From Burkholderiales bacterium (GTDB lineage Bacteria > Pseudomonadota > Gammaproteobacteria > Burkholderiales > JAEUOS01), in assembly GCA_947473125.1 (NCBI GenBank), contig CANJDH010000003.1, positions 35,458-99,457 of the forward strand: a DNA stretch of 64,000 nt. The letters run 5' to 3'. A program made the translations under genes and the position numbers. Below are positions 34,860 through 44,161 of this stretch, piece after piece. The notes under the pieces are model-generated. The model saw nothing but the letters and a program-made list of their open reading frames with translations, had not been told where the DNA came from and made no database searches. Every line of letters starts with the position of its first letter. Position 1 is the first letter of the stretch.

Positions 34860-35927
34860 TCATGCGCCGGCGGCGATGCGCGTCAACAGTTTCTTCACCG
34901 GCGCCGGCAGCCCTTCTTCAGTCGCCTCATGGAGCGCAATACGCAAGTGCGCCAGGCCTGCCGGCCGAGATCCAAGGTAGCGCTCAAACGGCCTCAATGG
35001 CAGTGTCATTGCCAGCGGGTGAATCGTCAGGTGGTAGTGGGTGAACCCATGCTCGATGGGTTCGACTGCGACGGGGCGATGCCAGCGACCTCCCGCTTCC
35101 CGCACCCAGCGTCGCGCCGCAGCTTCATCGTCAAATTGCGGCAGGCACCACAACCCGCCCCAAATCCCCGGTGATGGCCGTTTGACGAGCAACACCTCGC
35201 GTTGCTCGCGCAGCACCAGCATCACGCACGATCGCCGCGGCAGGGCTTTCACCGGCTTTCGATGCGGCAACTCTGCCACGCGCTTGTCGCGGTAGGCGAC
35301 GCACTGGCTCTGCAATGGACAGGCGCCGCAAGTCGGTCGCGAGCGGGTGCACAGCGTCGCGCCCAGATCCATCAATCCCTGCGTGTAGGCTTCCGTGCCG
35401 GCGCCCGGCAACAGGCCTGCAGCCCGCTCCCAGAGCGCCTCTTCGACCTTTCTCTCTCCGGGGTAGCCGGCCACGCCGAAGCAGCGCGCAAACACCCTTT
35501 TGACGTTGCCATCCAGAATCGCGGCGCGCGCCCCGAATGCAAACACGGCAATCGCCGCCGCGGTTGAGCGGCCGATGCCGGGCAGGGAGACGAGGCCCTC
35601 GGGCGTTCGGGGAAATGTGCCGCGCCATTCCCCCATGATGATGCGCGCCGCCTTGTGCAAGTTGCGCGCACGGCTGTAGTACCCCAGGCCGGCCCAGAGG
35701 CGCATTACGTCGGCTTCGGGTGCCCGCGCCAGACTGGCGACATCGGGGAAACGCTCCAGGAAGCGCGCATAGTAACCGACCACCGCCGCCACCTGGGTTT
35801 GTTGCAGCATGATCTCGGAAACCCAGATGCGATACGCATCGCGCGTGTTTTGCCAAGGCAGGTCGTGCCGCCCATGGCGACGCTGCCACGCGACGACACG
35901 CGCGGCGAACGACGGTGTGCGCGCCAT
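34860..35927 (-). CDS. mutY: Adenine DNA glycosylase MutY
   Basis: I chose the ATG at 35927 (MARTPSFAARVVAWQRRHGR), giving 355 residues; the frame upstream of it overlaps the AsmA gene and is spurious. Catalytic helix-hairpin-helix motif VSLPGIGRSTAAAI and active-site region EIMLQQTQV are present. The [4Fe-4S] motif is C-X6-C-X2-C-X5-C (CTRSRPTCGACPLQSQC), and a NUDIX-like 8-oxoguanine recognition domain forms the C-terminus. It removes adenine opposite 8-oxoguanine. It follows the AsmA gene by 22 nt. Confidence 0.95.
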   Translation of the reverse strand: MARTPSFAARVVAWQRRHGRHDLPWQNTRDAYRIWVSEIMLQQTQVAAVVGYYARFLERFPDVASLARAPEADVMRLWAGLGYYSRARNLHKAARIIMGEWRGTFPRTPEGLVSLPGIGRSTAAAIAVFAFGARAAILDGNVKRVFARCFGVAGYPGERKVEEALWERAAGLLPGAGTEAYTQGLMDLGATLCTRSRPTCGACPLQSQCVAYRDKRVAELPHRKPVKALPRRSCVMLVLREQREVLLVKRPSPGIWGGLWCLPQFDDEAAARRWVREAGGRWHRPVAVEPIEHGFTHYHLTIHPLAMTLPLRPFERYLGSRPAGLAHLRIALHEATEEGLPAPVKKLLTRIAAGA

Positions 35928-35949
35928 CGGCAAGCTCGCTTCGAACGCG

Positions 35950-38607
35950 TCAGCGCCCGAACAGGCCCCGCAGCTTTTCCTTGGCCTTGTCTTCAGCCGA
36001 CGGTTGCTTCGCCTGCTGCGGTGGCTGGCCACCCGCTGCGGGGGCTTGCGCCGGCTGATCCGGCTTCTTGATGCCGAGCGCCCCCTTGAGCTTGTCTTCC
36101 ACCGCACTCTTGGCCTTGTCGGTGACCAGGCTGCCGGCGATGGCGGCGTATTGCACCTCATACTTCATCGCGTCGAGCGGCCCATACAACTTGACCGGCA
36201 CCGTCACCCCCTTCAACTGCGCGAGTTCCTTGGCATCCTGCCCCGCTGCGCTCCCGACGACGGTCGCCTTGGCGAGGTAGTCCATGGTGTTTTGGCCGAT
36301 GTCCACCGTGCCTGCGCCGCCGAGGCGCACGAACGGCGATTTGGCATCGAGGTCGTTGCTGGTGGCGACGCCGTTCTTGATGATCGCGCTGATCTTCATT
36401 TCCGTGAAGTCGGTCTTGTCTTCCTTCTTGGCATCCTGCACCTTGTCCTTGCTCAGAGAAAGCGCTGCCTTGGCCTCGCGGAATGATTTGGCGAGGTTGA
36501 TGCCCTTGTAGGCGCCGTCGCGCAGGTTGATCGCCGCGCTGCCGTTGAGCGCTTTCTTGAGGGCGCTGGGCGTATTGCCAACCGTCGTGACATCAAGGTT
36601 GACGTTGCCGCGCCCCTCGAGGATATCCTTGTTGATCGCGTCTTTCATCAGCGGGTTGATGTTGATGCCGGTCAGGTTCTGCTTGATCGCGAAGCTGTTG
36701 GTATTGGCATTGACGCTCACTGCGCCGGCAAGCGAGCCCTGATACAGGGCCGCGCTCATCGGGCTGACATCGACCTTGCCGCCCGCCGCGCGAATCGTCA
36801 GCGACACATTGCTCGCCTTGATGTTGTTGACCTGCAGCGCACCGATCTTCACGACGCCACTGGCATTCAGCGCCTTGAGCCCCGACAGGTCGATCGGCTG
36901 TTCTGGTTCGCTAGTCTTGGGTGCATTCGGGTTCTTCGATGGCAGGTATTTGTCGAGGTTGAGCTTGTCGATGGCGACGTCAAACGTGAGAGCACCATTC
37001 TTGAACTTGTTCATGCCGACCTTGGCCTGAATGCTGCTCTCGTCGAATTTGGTGGCAATGTCGGCATTGACGGTTTCTTTGCCCAGATCGGCGCGCGCCG
37101 AGCCGGTGATCGGCAACTTGACGGTTTTCTGCGGCATCTTCGGGTCGCTTACTGTCACATCGGCGTTGATCTTTGCGAACTCGAACACCTTGGCTTCCAG
37201 GTTGGCCGTGAGCGCCGTCGACAGCAACGCGACCACGCTGCGCTCTCCCTGCTTCGCGCTGGCATCAAGTTTCACCTCGTTGATGGACAGGGACTTGCCG
37301 CTGCCCTTGACGCCGGAAAGGTTGAATTTGGCATCCAGGCTTTCCTTGCCGGTCAGCTTCACCGTGCCGGTGATCGCTTCGCCGGTTGCGGACTCCTTGC
37401 TCACGTTGAGCTTGGGCGCATCCACCTTGACGTCGAAACCCTCGTCACCACGCTTGCCGCTAGCGGACAGGGACACGCCGTCGACAATGATCTGCCCGGC
37501 ATCAAGGTTGATCGCCAGTTTCGGCGCCTTGGCCTTGAAATCGTTGATCAGCATGCCGGGCATGGCGCCGCTGCCGCTTGCGCTCAGGCCCTCGACGGCG
37601 AGCTTGTGGCTACCCATGTCGGCCGCAATTTTCGCCGCTTCCAGCTTGACGCTGCCGGACTCCTGGCCACGCCGCGCCTTGGCCTCGAGCGCGAGCTTCT
37701 CCGCGGCAATGGCCATGGTCTTGGCGTTCACATCGAGCTTGGGTGCGGAAAGCTTGACCTCGAAGGGCTCCTTGTCGAGGGAGCCCTTGGCGTCGAGCGC
37801 GAGCTTTTCAGCCACCAGCGCCATGCTCGCCTGGTCGAACTTGAGCGCCGACGCCGAAATCTTCGACTCCAGCCCGGCGAGGTCAAACCCCGCCACGCCT
37901 TTTTGTGCCGCCTGCTTTGCGCCACCGTTGAACTGGGCATCCAGGCCGGAAAACGAATAGGCCTTCTTCTCTAGGTCAAACAACAGCTCGCCGACTACGC
38001 TGGCCTTGAGGTTGGCCGCCGGTTTGGCACTTTCGAGCGTGGCCGAGAGATTGACCTTGGTCGGGACTTTGTCGGCCACACGCCCGGTGGCAAGGTTGAG
38101 GGCGGATATGGTCACCGTGTTGCCCGCCAACTCATCGCGAAATGACACGCCCGAGTTGGCAATCTTTACCGTTGAGATGTCGAACTTGACCTTGGAAGGC
38201 TCCTTGTCGTCCTTGGAGAGCAGGTCGTCGAAATTGAATTTGCCGTCCTTGGTGCGCACCACGTTGGCGTTCAACCCGCTCACTTCAACCTTGTCGACCA
38301 CGATCTGCTTGCTCAGCAAGGGCATGATCTCCAGGTAGACCTTGGCGCTTTCCAGCTTGACGAACTCCTTCTCGCTCTTGAATTCCGACAGCGTCAGCGC
38401 GCCCAGCTCAACACCGAGCTTGGGAAACACCGCAAGCTTCAGGTCGCCGGGGATCGCAAGCGTGCGATTCTTCTTTTCCTTGACGACACTGGTGATCTCG
38501 CCCTTGTACTTGTTCGGGTCGAACGTCGCGGTGAGAATGCCGATGCCGATGACCAGCAGCAAAACCAGGCCGCCGATGATGATGCCAAGCCATTTGAGAA
38601 TCTTCAT
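35950..38607 (-). CDS. AsmA family protein
   Basis: An 885-residue protein with one N-terminal membrane helix (about residues 7-28). A very long beta-rich periplasmic region follows, with the AsmA pattern at its start (DPNKYKGEITSVVKEKKNRT and LAIPGDLKLAVFPKLGVELG) and near the end (INLRDGAYKGINLAKSFREA). The C-terminal ~50 residues are Pro/Gln/Lys-rich. AsmA proteins are thought to form lipid-transfer conduits across the periplasm. Its middle contains loosely repeated Lys/Ala/Leu segments. Confidence 0.9.
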   Translation of the reverse strand: MKILKWLGIIIGGLVLLLVIGIGILTATFDPNKYKGEITSVVKEKKNRTLAIPGDLKLAVFPKLGVELGALTLSEFKSEKEFVKLESAKVYLEIMPLLSKQIVVDKVEVSGLNANVVRTKDGKFNFDDLLSKDDKEPSKVKFDISTVKIANSGVSFRDELAGNTVTISALNLATGRVADKVPTKVNLSATLESAKPAANLKASVVGELLFDLEKKAYSFSGLDAQFNGGAKQAAQKGVAGFDLAGLESKISASALKFDQASMALVAEKLALDAKGSLDKEPFEVKLSAPKLDVNAKTMAIAAEKLALEAKARRGQESGSVKLEAAKIAADMGSHKLAVEGLSASGSGAMPGMLINDFKAKAPKLAINLDAGQIIVDGVSLSASGKRGDEGFDVKVDAPKLNVSKESATGEAITGTVKLTGKESLDAKFNLSGVKGSGKSLSINEVKLDASAKQGERSVVALLSTALTANLEAKVFEFAKINADVTVSDPKMPQKTVKLPITGSARADLGKETVNADIATKFDESSIQAKVGMNKFKNGALTFDVAIDKLNLDKYLPSKNPNAPKTSEPEQPIDLSGLKALNASGVVKIGALQVNNIKASNVSLTIRAAGGKVDVSPMSAALYQGSLAGAVSVNANTNSFAIKQNLTGININPLMKDAINKDILEGRGNVNLDVTTVGNTPSALKKALNGSAAINLRDGAYKGINLAKSFREAKAALSLSKDKVQDAKKEDKTDFTEMKISAIIKNGVATSNDLDAKSPFVRLGGAGTVDIGQNTMDYLAKATVVGSAAGQDAKELAQLKGVTVPVKLYGPLDAMKYEVQYAAIAGSLVTDKAKSAVEDKLKGALGIKKPDQPAQAPAAGGQPPQQAKQPSAEDKAKEKLRGLFGR

Positions 38608-38829
38608 GATGCGCTCGCGAAAGAAAAGTGTGCGGGAGACCGTACTGCTCCGGCAGTGTAGCGCACCGCTTTGTGCGCTGCATCAGCCAGATATCCAATT
38701 GCTGAGGATCATCATGGCAATGGCCCGAGAGGCGCACCCACCAAAGGTTTCAGGCCACCAAGCCCTGGAAGCTGCCCGCACCAAGGCCTTCTGGCATGCT
38801 GCTCTGTTGAAATCGATTGACGCCGGTGC
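38608..38829. other. Intergenic gap with a repeat-family fragment
   Basis: No gene is visible. It separates the AsmA and amidohydrolase genes, both on the minus strand. It contains ACCAAAGGTTTCAGGCC at about 38739, close to the core of the dispersed palindromic repeat. Confidence 0.5.
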
Positions 38830-40242
38830 TCAGAGCGCGGCCAGCATGCGGCCTACGGCGGCCTCAGCATCGCGGCGCAGCCCCGCCAGATCCAGACCCG
38901 GGATGGCATTGTTTTCCACCACCACGCGCCCCTGCACCAGCAGGGCCCGCAGCGAAGGTACGCCACCGCTCGCCACCGGGCCGATGGCGGGATCGTGCAG
39001 GCCGAAATAACGCGGCTGATCGAGGTCGTAGATCGCGATGTCGGCAGCCTTGCCGGCCTCAAGTGTGCCGACGCCATCGAGGCCGAGCAGGCGCGCGCCG
39101 CCGGAGGTGCCGATGCGCACCACGTCTTCCACCGTGATCGCGCCGGCATGGCCACCGGGCTGCCCGGCGCGAGCGCCCGCACGCGGGTCGGCGCGATGCA
39201 GCAGCCAGCAGGCGTGGGCTTCGCTGAGCATGTCGGCCGCTTCGTTCGACGCGGCCCCATCCACCGCGAGCCCCACCGGCACGCCCAGCGCCAGTGCTTC
39301 GGGAATGCGCGCAATGCCGGAGCCGAGCCGCGCGTTGCTCTGCGGGCAATGGGCGATACCGGTGCCGGTACGCGCACACAATGCGAGTTCGTTGTCGGTG
39401 AGATGCACCATGTGCGCAAACCAGACATCGGGGCCGACCCATTCGTGCCGCTCCACGAATTCGAGCGGCGTGCAGTTGTGCACCTCGCGCGCCCAGCGCA
39501 CGTAGTCGTGGCTTTCCGACAGGTGGCTGTGCAGGCGGATGCCGAGGCGCCGCGCTTCGCGCGCCATCGGTTTTAGTTCTTCGGCCTTGCAACTCCAGTT
39601 TGGCGTGGTGATCGCGCTGACCATGCGCCGCATCGCCATCGGCGCGGGGTCGTGAAAGCGCTGCACGTCGCGCTCGATCGCTGCGAGAAAACCGTCAAGT
39701 GTTTCGGGCGCGACCTGCGGCGGCGCATTCGCGTCGGTCATGGCGCGCGCCTGGGTCTGGCCGCCGCGGCACAGCACCATGCGCACCCCCAGCTTGCCGG
39801 CTTCGTCGAACACTGCGGCCGAGGCGTCGTAAGGCATGCCCGGCCAGTAGTGGTACTGGTGGTCGGCCACCGTGGTGCAGCCTGACAGCAGCAACTCGGC
39901 CAGGCCAATACGCGCTGCCAGGCGCAATAGTTCTTCGCCGTCGAAAAACTGCCGATACACCACCGGTACGGCCGCGAGCCACTGCACCAGCGGCAGGTTG
40001 ATGCCGGCGGGAATCCCCTTGAGAAGGCTCTGGAACAAATGGTGATGGGTGTTGACCCAGCCCGGGTAGACCACGCAGCCTGACGCGTCGATGACGCATT
40101 CACCCGGCAACGGTGCCAGCGTGCCGATGGCATCGATCACACCGCCACGCACGCGGATGTCGCACCCCGCCGCCGGGCGCATCGCCGCGCCGGGGAGCCC
40201 GGTCAACACCTGCGCTGCCCCGCGCACCAATACATCAGTCAT
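38830..40242 (-). CDS. Amidohydrolase, 8-oxoguanine deaminase/atrazine chlorohydrolase-like
   Basis: The 470-residue metal-dependent hydrolase has HxH metal ligands in PGWVNTHHH (H66, H68). Further ligands are in LHSHLSES and WFAHMVH, and the catalytic Asp is in VDGAASNEA. The LAELLLSGCTTVADH and HCPQSNARLGSGI segments are those of the 8-oxoguanine deaminase / AtzB-like branch. The substrate is probably a purine or triazine-like amino heterocycle. It overlaps the ABC permease gene by 8 nt, so the pair probably takes up and deaminates one compound. The exact substrate cannot be read from sequence. Confidence 0.85.
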   Translation of the reverse strand: MTDVLVRGAAQVLTGLPGAAMRPAAGCDIRVRGGVIDAIGTLAPLPGECVIDASGCVVYPGWVNTHHHLFQSLLKGIPAGINLPLVQWLAAVPVVYRQFFDGEELLRLAARIGLAELLLSGCTTVADHQYHYWPGMPYDASAAVFDEAGKLGVRMVLCRGGQTQARAMTDANAPPQVAPETLDGFLAAIERDVQRFHDPAPMAMRRMVSAITTPNWSCKAEELKPMAREARRLGIRLHSHLSESHDYVRWAREVHNCTPLEFVERHEWVGPDVWFAHMVHLTDNELALCARTGTGIAHCPQSNARLGSGIARIPEALALGVPVGLAVDGAASNEAADMLSEAHACWLLHRADPRAGARAGQPGGHAGAITVEDVVRIGTSGGARLLGLDGVGTLEAGKAADIAIYDLDQPRYFGLHDPAIGPVASGGVPSLRALLVQGRVVVENNAIPGLDLAGLRRDAEAAVGRMLAAL

Positions 40243-41056
40243 GCCCGACCTCGCTCTCGTGCCAGCCGCCCAGCGCCCATTTGGACAACATTGCCATCAG
40301 TGCAAACAACAGCACGCCGGTCAGGGTGATCAACACCAGTGCGGCAAACATGCGCGGGATGTTGAGCTGGTAACCCGCCTGCAAAATTTGATATGCGAGG
40401 CCCGTGCCGGTGCCGCCGGTGCCGGCGACAAACTCGGCCACCACCGCGCCGATCAGCGCCAGGCCGCTGGAAATGCGCAAGCCACCAAAAAAATACGGCA
40501 GCGCCGACGGGATGCGCAGCCGCAGCAGCGTCTGCAGGCGCGTGGCGCGGCTCAGCTTGAAGTAGCTCAGCAGGCCCGGGTTGACGCTGCGCAGTCCCAG
40601 CGTGGTATTCGCAATCACCGGGAACAGCGCAACGATGGTGGCGCACATCACCAGGGACAGCGTCGGGTCCTTGAACCAGATGATGATCAGCGGCGCGATC
40701 GCCACGATCGGCGTTACCTGCAGCAATACCGCGTAGGGAAACAGCGCGGTTTCCACCAGGCGGCTTTGCACGAAGGTGAATGCAATCAGCACCCCGAGCA
40801 CGGTGGCGCACACAAACGCCAGCAGCGTGATCTTGAGCGTGGTCACAAGCGCGCCGAACAGCAGGCCGGCATCGGCCACCATCACCTGCGCGACTTGCAG
40901 CGGCGAAGGCACCAGGAACGGCGGAATCTCCAGCGCCACCACCAGCCCCTGCCACAGCCCGAGCAACAACACTGCCACCAGCGCGGGGTAGAACACACGC
41001 TGCACCTCGGGGCGCTGCAGCCGCGGAGTGGCGGAGGGCGGGGTTAAAGGCATCAT
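40235..41056 (-). CDS. ABC permease of the nitrate/sulfonate/pyrimidine type
   Basis: A 273-residue SsuC/ThiX-type permease with about six membrane helices. The ABC importer EAA-like loop is seen in YFKLSRATRLQTLLRLRIPS. It overlaps the ATPase gene by 4 nt and the amidohydrolase gene by 8 nt. Together with the ATPase and the NMT1-type binding protein it forms one importer. Confidence 0.9.
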   Translation of the reverse strand: MMPLTPPSATPRLQRPEVQRVFYPALVAVLLLGLWQGLVVALEIPPFLVPSPLQVAQVMVADAGLLFGALVTTLKITLLAFVCATVLGVLIAFTFVQSRLVETALFPYAVLLQVTPIVAIAPLIIIWFKDPTLSLVMCATIVALFPVIANTTLGLRSVNPGLLSYFKLSRATRLQTLLRLRIPSALPYFFGGLRISSGLALIGAVVAEFVAGTGGTGTGLAYQILQAGYQLNIPRMFAALVLITLTGVLLFALMAMLSKWALGGWHESEVGHD

Positions 41057-41853
41057 GCCAACGCCGTATCATCGTTGACTGCACTGGCGCGCAGCAGGCT
41101 GTCCTGCAGGCGCTTCGCGTAGGCGCTGAACGCCGTCGATACCCGGAACGACGCGTCGCGCGGATACGGCTCGTCAATCGCCACTTGATCGACCACCCGG
41201 CCCGGCCGTGCCGCCATCACCACGACGCGGGTTGACAGGTACACGGCTTCGTAGATCGAATGCGTCACGAACACCACGGTGAGCTGTTTCGCCTGCCACA
41301 ACGCCAGCAGGTCGCTGTCGAGCCGGTTACGCGTGATCTCGTCGAGCGCGCCGAAGGGTTCATCCATCAGCAGCAGATCAGGTCTGGTCACCAAACCACG
41401 GGCGATCGACACGCGCATCTGCATGCCGCCGGAGAGTTCGCGCGGCAGGCTGGTGCTGAATTTATCCAGGCCAACTTGCCTGAGCGCATCAGCCACGCGC
41501 GCATCCGCTGCCGCGCGCGGCTCGCCCGCCAGATCCAGCGGCAGACGCACATTGGCCCGCACCCGCGCCCAGGGCATCAGCGTGGCCTCCTGAAACACGA
41601 AGCTCAGGCGGTGTCCTGCCGCCTCCACCTGCTCCACCGGTTGCCCCCACAGGACAATGCGGCCGTCGCTGGGCCCCAGCAGCCCAGCGACCATCTTGAG
41701 CAGCGTGCTCTTGCCGCACCCGGAGGGTCCCAGCAGGGTGACGAACTCACCCTCGCGAATCGTCAGGCTGACCGGGTCAAGCGCCCGGGTGCCGTTGGGA
41801 TAAGTCTTTGCGGCCGACAGGATGTCGACCGCCGCAACTGCCGGGTCGGCCAT
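41053..41853 (-). CDS. ABC importer ATP-binding protein (SsuB/TauB type)
   Basis: A 266-residue ATPase with Walker A GPSGCGKSTLLKM, signature LSGGMQMRVSIARGLV, Walker B LLLMDEPFGALDEIT and switch histidine VTHSIYEAV. These are typical of the nitrate/taurine/sulfonate importer family. It starts just after the binding-protein gene and overlaps the permease gene, so all four genes form an operon. Confidence 0.93.
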   Translation of the reverse strand: MADPAVAAVDILSAAKTYPNGTRALDPVSLTIREGEFVTLLGPSGCGKSTLLKMVAGLLGPSDGRIVLWGQPVEQVEAAGHRLSFVFQEATLMPWARVRANVRLPLDLAGEPRAAADARVADALRQVGLDKFSTSLPRELSGGMQMRVSIARGLVTRPDLLLMDEPFGALDEITRNRLDSDLLALWQAKQLTVVFVTHSIYEAVYLSTRVVVMAARPGRVVDQVAIDEPYPRDASFRVSTAFSAYAKRLQDSLLRASAVNDDTALA

Positions 41854-41856
41854 GCT

Positions 41857-42840
41857 TTACGGCAGCACTTTGAGGTCCTTGACGAACTGGGTGGTGTAGG
41901 TCTTCTTCACGTCCACCTTGGCCGGATCGATAAGTTTCATCGCCACCATCATGTCGTAGGTTTTTTTCATGCGCTCGTCGGTGATCACACCAACACTCAT
42001 TTTGGCCGCATCGCCACCGAATACCATGCCGCTCTCGTTGAGCAGCCTGATGGCGTTGGCGAGACGGTCATCCGTCATGTTCGGGTTTTCTTTCTTGATC
42101 AGCGCATGCGCCGGCGCCGGGTCGCCCTTGAGATAGCTCTTCCAGCCTTCCATGGTTGCCTTGACGAATGCCGCGACCGCCTTGGGGCGCTCCTTGACGG
42201 TCTTCTCCATACAGGCGATGGTGGTCGAATAGGGCGGCCAGCCGAAGTCGGACAGCAGGAACACATTGGGCTTGAGCTTGCCTTCCTTTTCCATCGCGTA
42301 GGGCTCGCTCGCGAGGTAGCCCTGCTGCACCAGATTCTTGTCGGCCATGAAGGGCTGGATGTTAAAGGTGTAGGGGCGCGTCTGCGCATCCGACAGCCCA
42401 TAGGTGGCGCGCACCCAGGGCCAGAAGCTGGTGTGGGATGCAGACGAGATCAGGATGGTTTTGCCCTTCAGGTCTTCCATCTTGTTGACCACGCCGGGGT
42501 GACCGATCAGCACCGCCGGGTCTTTCTGGAAACTGGCCGCGACCGTGACCACGCTGATGCCCTGCTCCCAGCTCTTCATGGTCTGTACGTCATAGCCCAT
42601 GAAGCAATCGGTCTGCCCCGCGGCCAGCAGCTGCATGCCGTTGACCTGCGGCCCACCCATCTTGATGGTGACGTCGAGCCCCTCTTTCTTGTACAGGCCG
42701 GTGGCGAGGGCCTGGTAGAAGCCGCCGTGCTCGGCCTGCGCGTACCAGTTGGTCAGGTAGGTGAATTTTTCCTGGGCCTGCGCGGCGCCGGCGGCAATCA
42801 GGAGGGTGGCAAGGGCTGCGGGGAGCAAGGCTCGGAACAT
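41857..42840 (-). CDS. NMT1/THI5-type periplasmic substrate-binding protein
   Basis: A 327-residue protein with a signal peptide (about 1-22, ending AAQAQ). The NMT1/THI5-like fold opens with YLTNWYAQAEHGGFYQALAT, followed by GLYKKEGLDVTIKMGGP. Members bind pyrimidine-like or sulfonate-like solutes. As first gene of the operon with the deaminase-like amidohydrolase last, a nitrogenous heterocycle is a reasonable guess for the ligand. Confidence 0.9.
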   Translation of the reverse strand: MFRALLPAALATLLIAAGAAQAQEKFTYLTNWYAQAEHGGFYQALATGLYKKEGLDVTIKMGGPQVNGMQLLAAGQTDCFMGYDVQTMKSWEQGISVVTVAASFQKDPAVLIGHPGVVNKMEDLKGKTILISSASHTSFWPWVRATYGLSDAQTRPYTFNIQPFMADKNLVQQGYLASEPYAMEKEGKLKPNVFLLSDFGWPPYSTTIACMEKTVKERPKAVAAFVKATMEGWKSYLKGDPAPAHALIKKENPNMTDDRLANAIRLLNESGMVFGGDAAKMSVGVITDERMKKTYDMMVAMKLIDPAKVDVKKTYTTQFVKDLKVLP

Positions 42841-42930
42841 GGAACACTCCTCATATATGTGTGTGGGGCCGGGGGATCGGAATTTATTCTATCCCGAATT
42901 ACAGGCCGGCGGCACGCCGCCGCGCCGCCA

Positions 42931-44025
42931 TCAGACGTTGAAGCGGAAGTGCATCACGTCGCCGTCCTTGACAATGTACTCCTTGCCTTCGAGGCGCATC
43001 TTGCCCTTGTCCTTGGCGCCCTGCTCGCCGCCCAGCGCGATGAAGTCGTCATAGGCGATTACCTCGGCGCGGATGAAACCTTTTTCGAAATCGGTGTGGA
43101 TCGCGCCAGCCGCCTCGGGCGCTGTCGCTCCGACCTTCACCGTCCAGGCGCGCACTTCCTTCACGCCTGCGGTGAAATAGGTCTGCAGCCCGAGCAACGA
43201 ATAGCCAGCGCGGATCACGCGATTGAGGCCTGCTTCGGTCATGCCCATCTCCTTGAGGAAGTCGAGCTTGTCGGCGTCGTCGAGCGCGGAGATTTCGGCT
43301 TCGATGGCGCAGCTCACGGCGACCACGACCGCGTTTTCCGCCTTGGCGTGCGCCGCCACCTTGTCGAGCAGCGGGTTGTTGGTAAAGCCGTTCTCCGCGA
43401 CGTTGGCAACATACATGGTCGGCTTGGCGGTCAGCAGGAACAGCGGGCGCACCACCAGCTGTTCTTCCTTGGAGAGCACGACGCTGCGCGCCGGCTTGGC
43501 CTCGTTGAGCACCGGCTGGATCTTGTCGAGCACGGCGACGATGCGCGCCGCCTCCTTGTCGCCGCCGGAGCGAGCCGCTTTGGAATAGCGGATGTATTGC
43601 TTTTCCACCGACGCGAGGTCGGCCAGCGCAAGTTCGGTGTTGATGGTCTCGATATCGGCGATCGGATCGACCTTGCCGTTGACATGCACCACGTTGCCGT
43701 CTTCGAAGCAGCGCACCACATGGGCTATCGCGTCGGTCTCGCGGATGGTGGCGAGAAACTGATTGCCGAGGCCTTCACCTTTTGACGCCCCCGCGACCAG
43801 GCCGGCGATGTCGACGAATTCCACCGCGGCCGGCAGCACGCGCTCGGGGTTGACGATCTTCGCCAATGCCGCGAGCCGCGCATCGGGCACTTCAACGATG
43901 CCAACGTTCGGCTCGATGGTGCAAAACGGGTAGTTCTCCGCCGCGATACCCGCCTTGGTCAGGGCGTTGAACAGGGTGGATTTGCCGACGTTCGGTAAAC
44001 CGACGATGCCGCATTTGGTGCTCAT
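42931..44025 (-). CDS. ychF: Redox-regulated ATPase YchF
   Basis: This 364-residue Obg-family protein begins [20 protein letters not shown] (P-loop GLPNVGKS). The switch II segment [20 protein letters not shown] and a C-terminal TGS domain ([38 protein letters not shown]) follow. YchF prefers ATP and binds ribosomes. It is the usual downstream member of the rplY-pth-ychF block, here separated from pth by a patatin-like gene. Confidence 0.97.
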   Translation of the reverse strand: MSTKCGIVGLPNVGKSTLFNALTKAGIAAENYPFCTIEPNVGIVEVPDARLAALAKIVNPERVLPAAVEFVDIAGLVAGASKGEGLGNQFLATIRETDAIAHVVRCFEDGNVVHVNGKVDPIADIETINTELALADLASVEKQYIRYSKAARSGGDKEAARIVAVLDKIQPVLNEAKPARSVVLSKEEQLVVRPLFLLTAKPTMYVANVAENGFTNNPLLDKVAAHAKAENAVVVAVSCAIEAEISALDDADKLDFLKEMGMTEAGLNRVIRAGYSLLGLQTYFTAGVKEVRAWTVKVGATAPEAAGAIHTDFEKGFIRAEVIAYDDFIALGGEQGAKDKGKMRLEGKEYIVKDGDVMHFRFNV

Positions 44026-44085
44026 GATGATGCTTTCACAAAGAAGAACAAATGCACTGGGGATACAGATTTCATTTCCACCATC

Positions 44086-44103
44086 CCCGAAAACCGTTGG
44101 TGG
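44086..44103. repeat. Fragment of the dispersed repeat (CGAAAACCGTTGGT)
   Basis: The gap between ychF and the patatin-like gene contains CGAAAACCGTTGGT, identical to the left arm core of the palindrome at 19405-19418. The matching right arm is not present here. Confidence 0.7.
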
Positions 44104-44161
44104 GAGCCATTTTTGACGGCATATTGGCCGGAATCATTGGTGCGAGCGGCTTTGGGGCCCA

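Noticed and set aside
37031..37960. 309-residue plus-strand frame
   Set aside because: Antisense to the AsmA gene; Ser/Leu/Ala-rich shadow.
41260..43785. 841-residue open frame on the plus strand
   Set aside because: It is antisense to four clear genes (ABC ATPase, binding protein, ychF). Its His/Arg/Gly-rich composition is typical of a frame opposite high-GC coding DNA.
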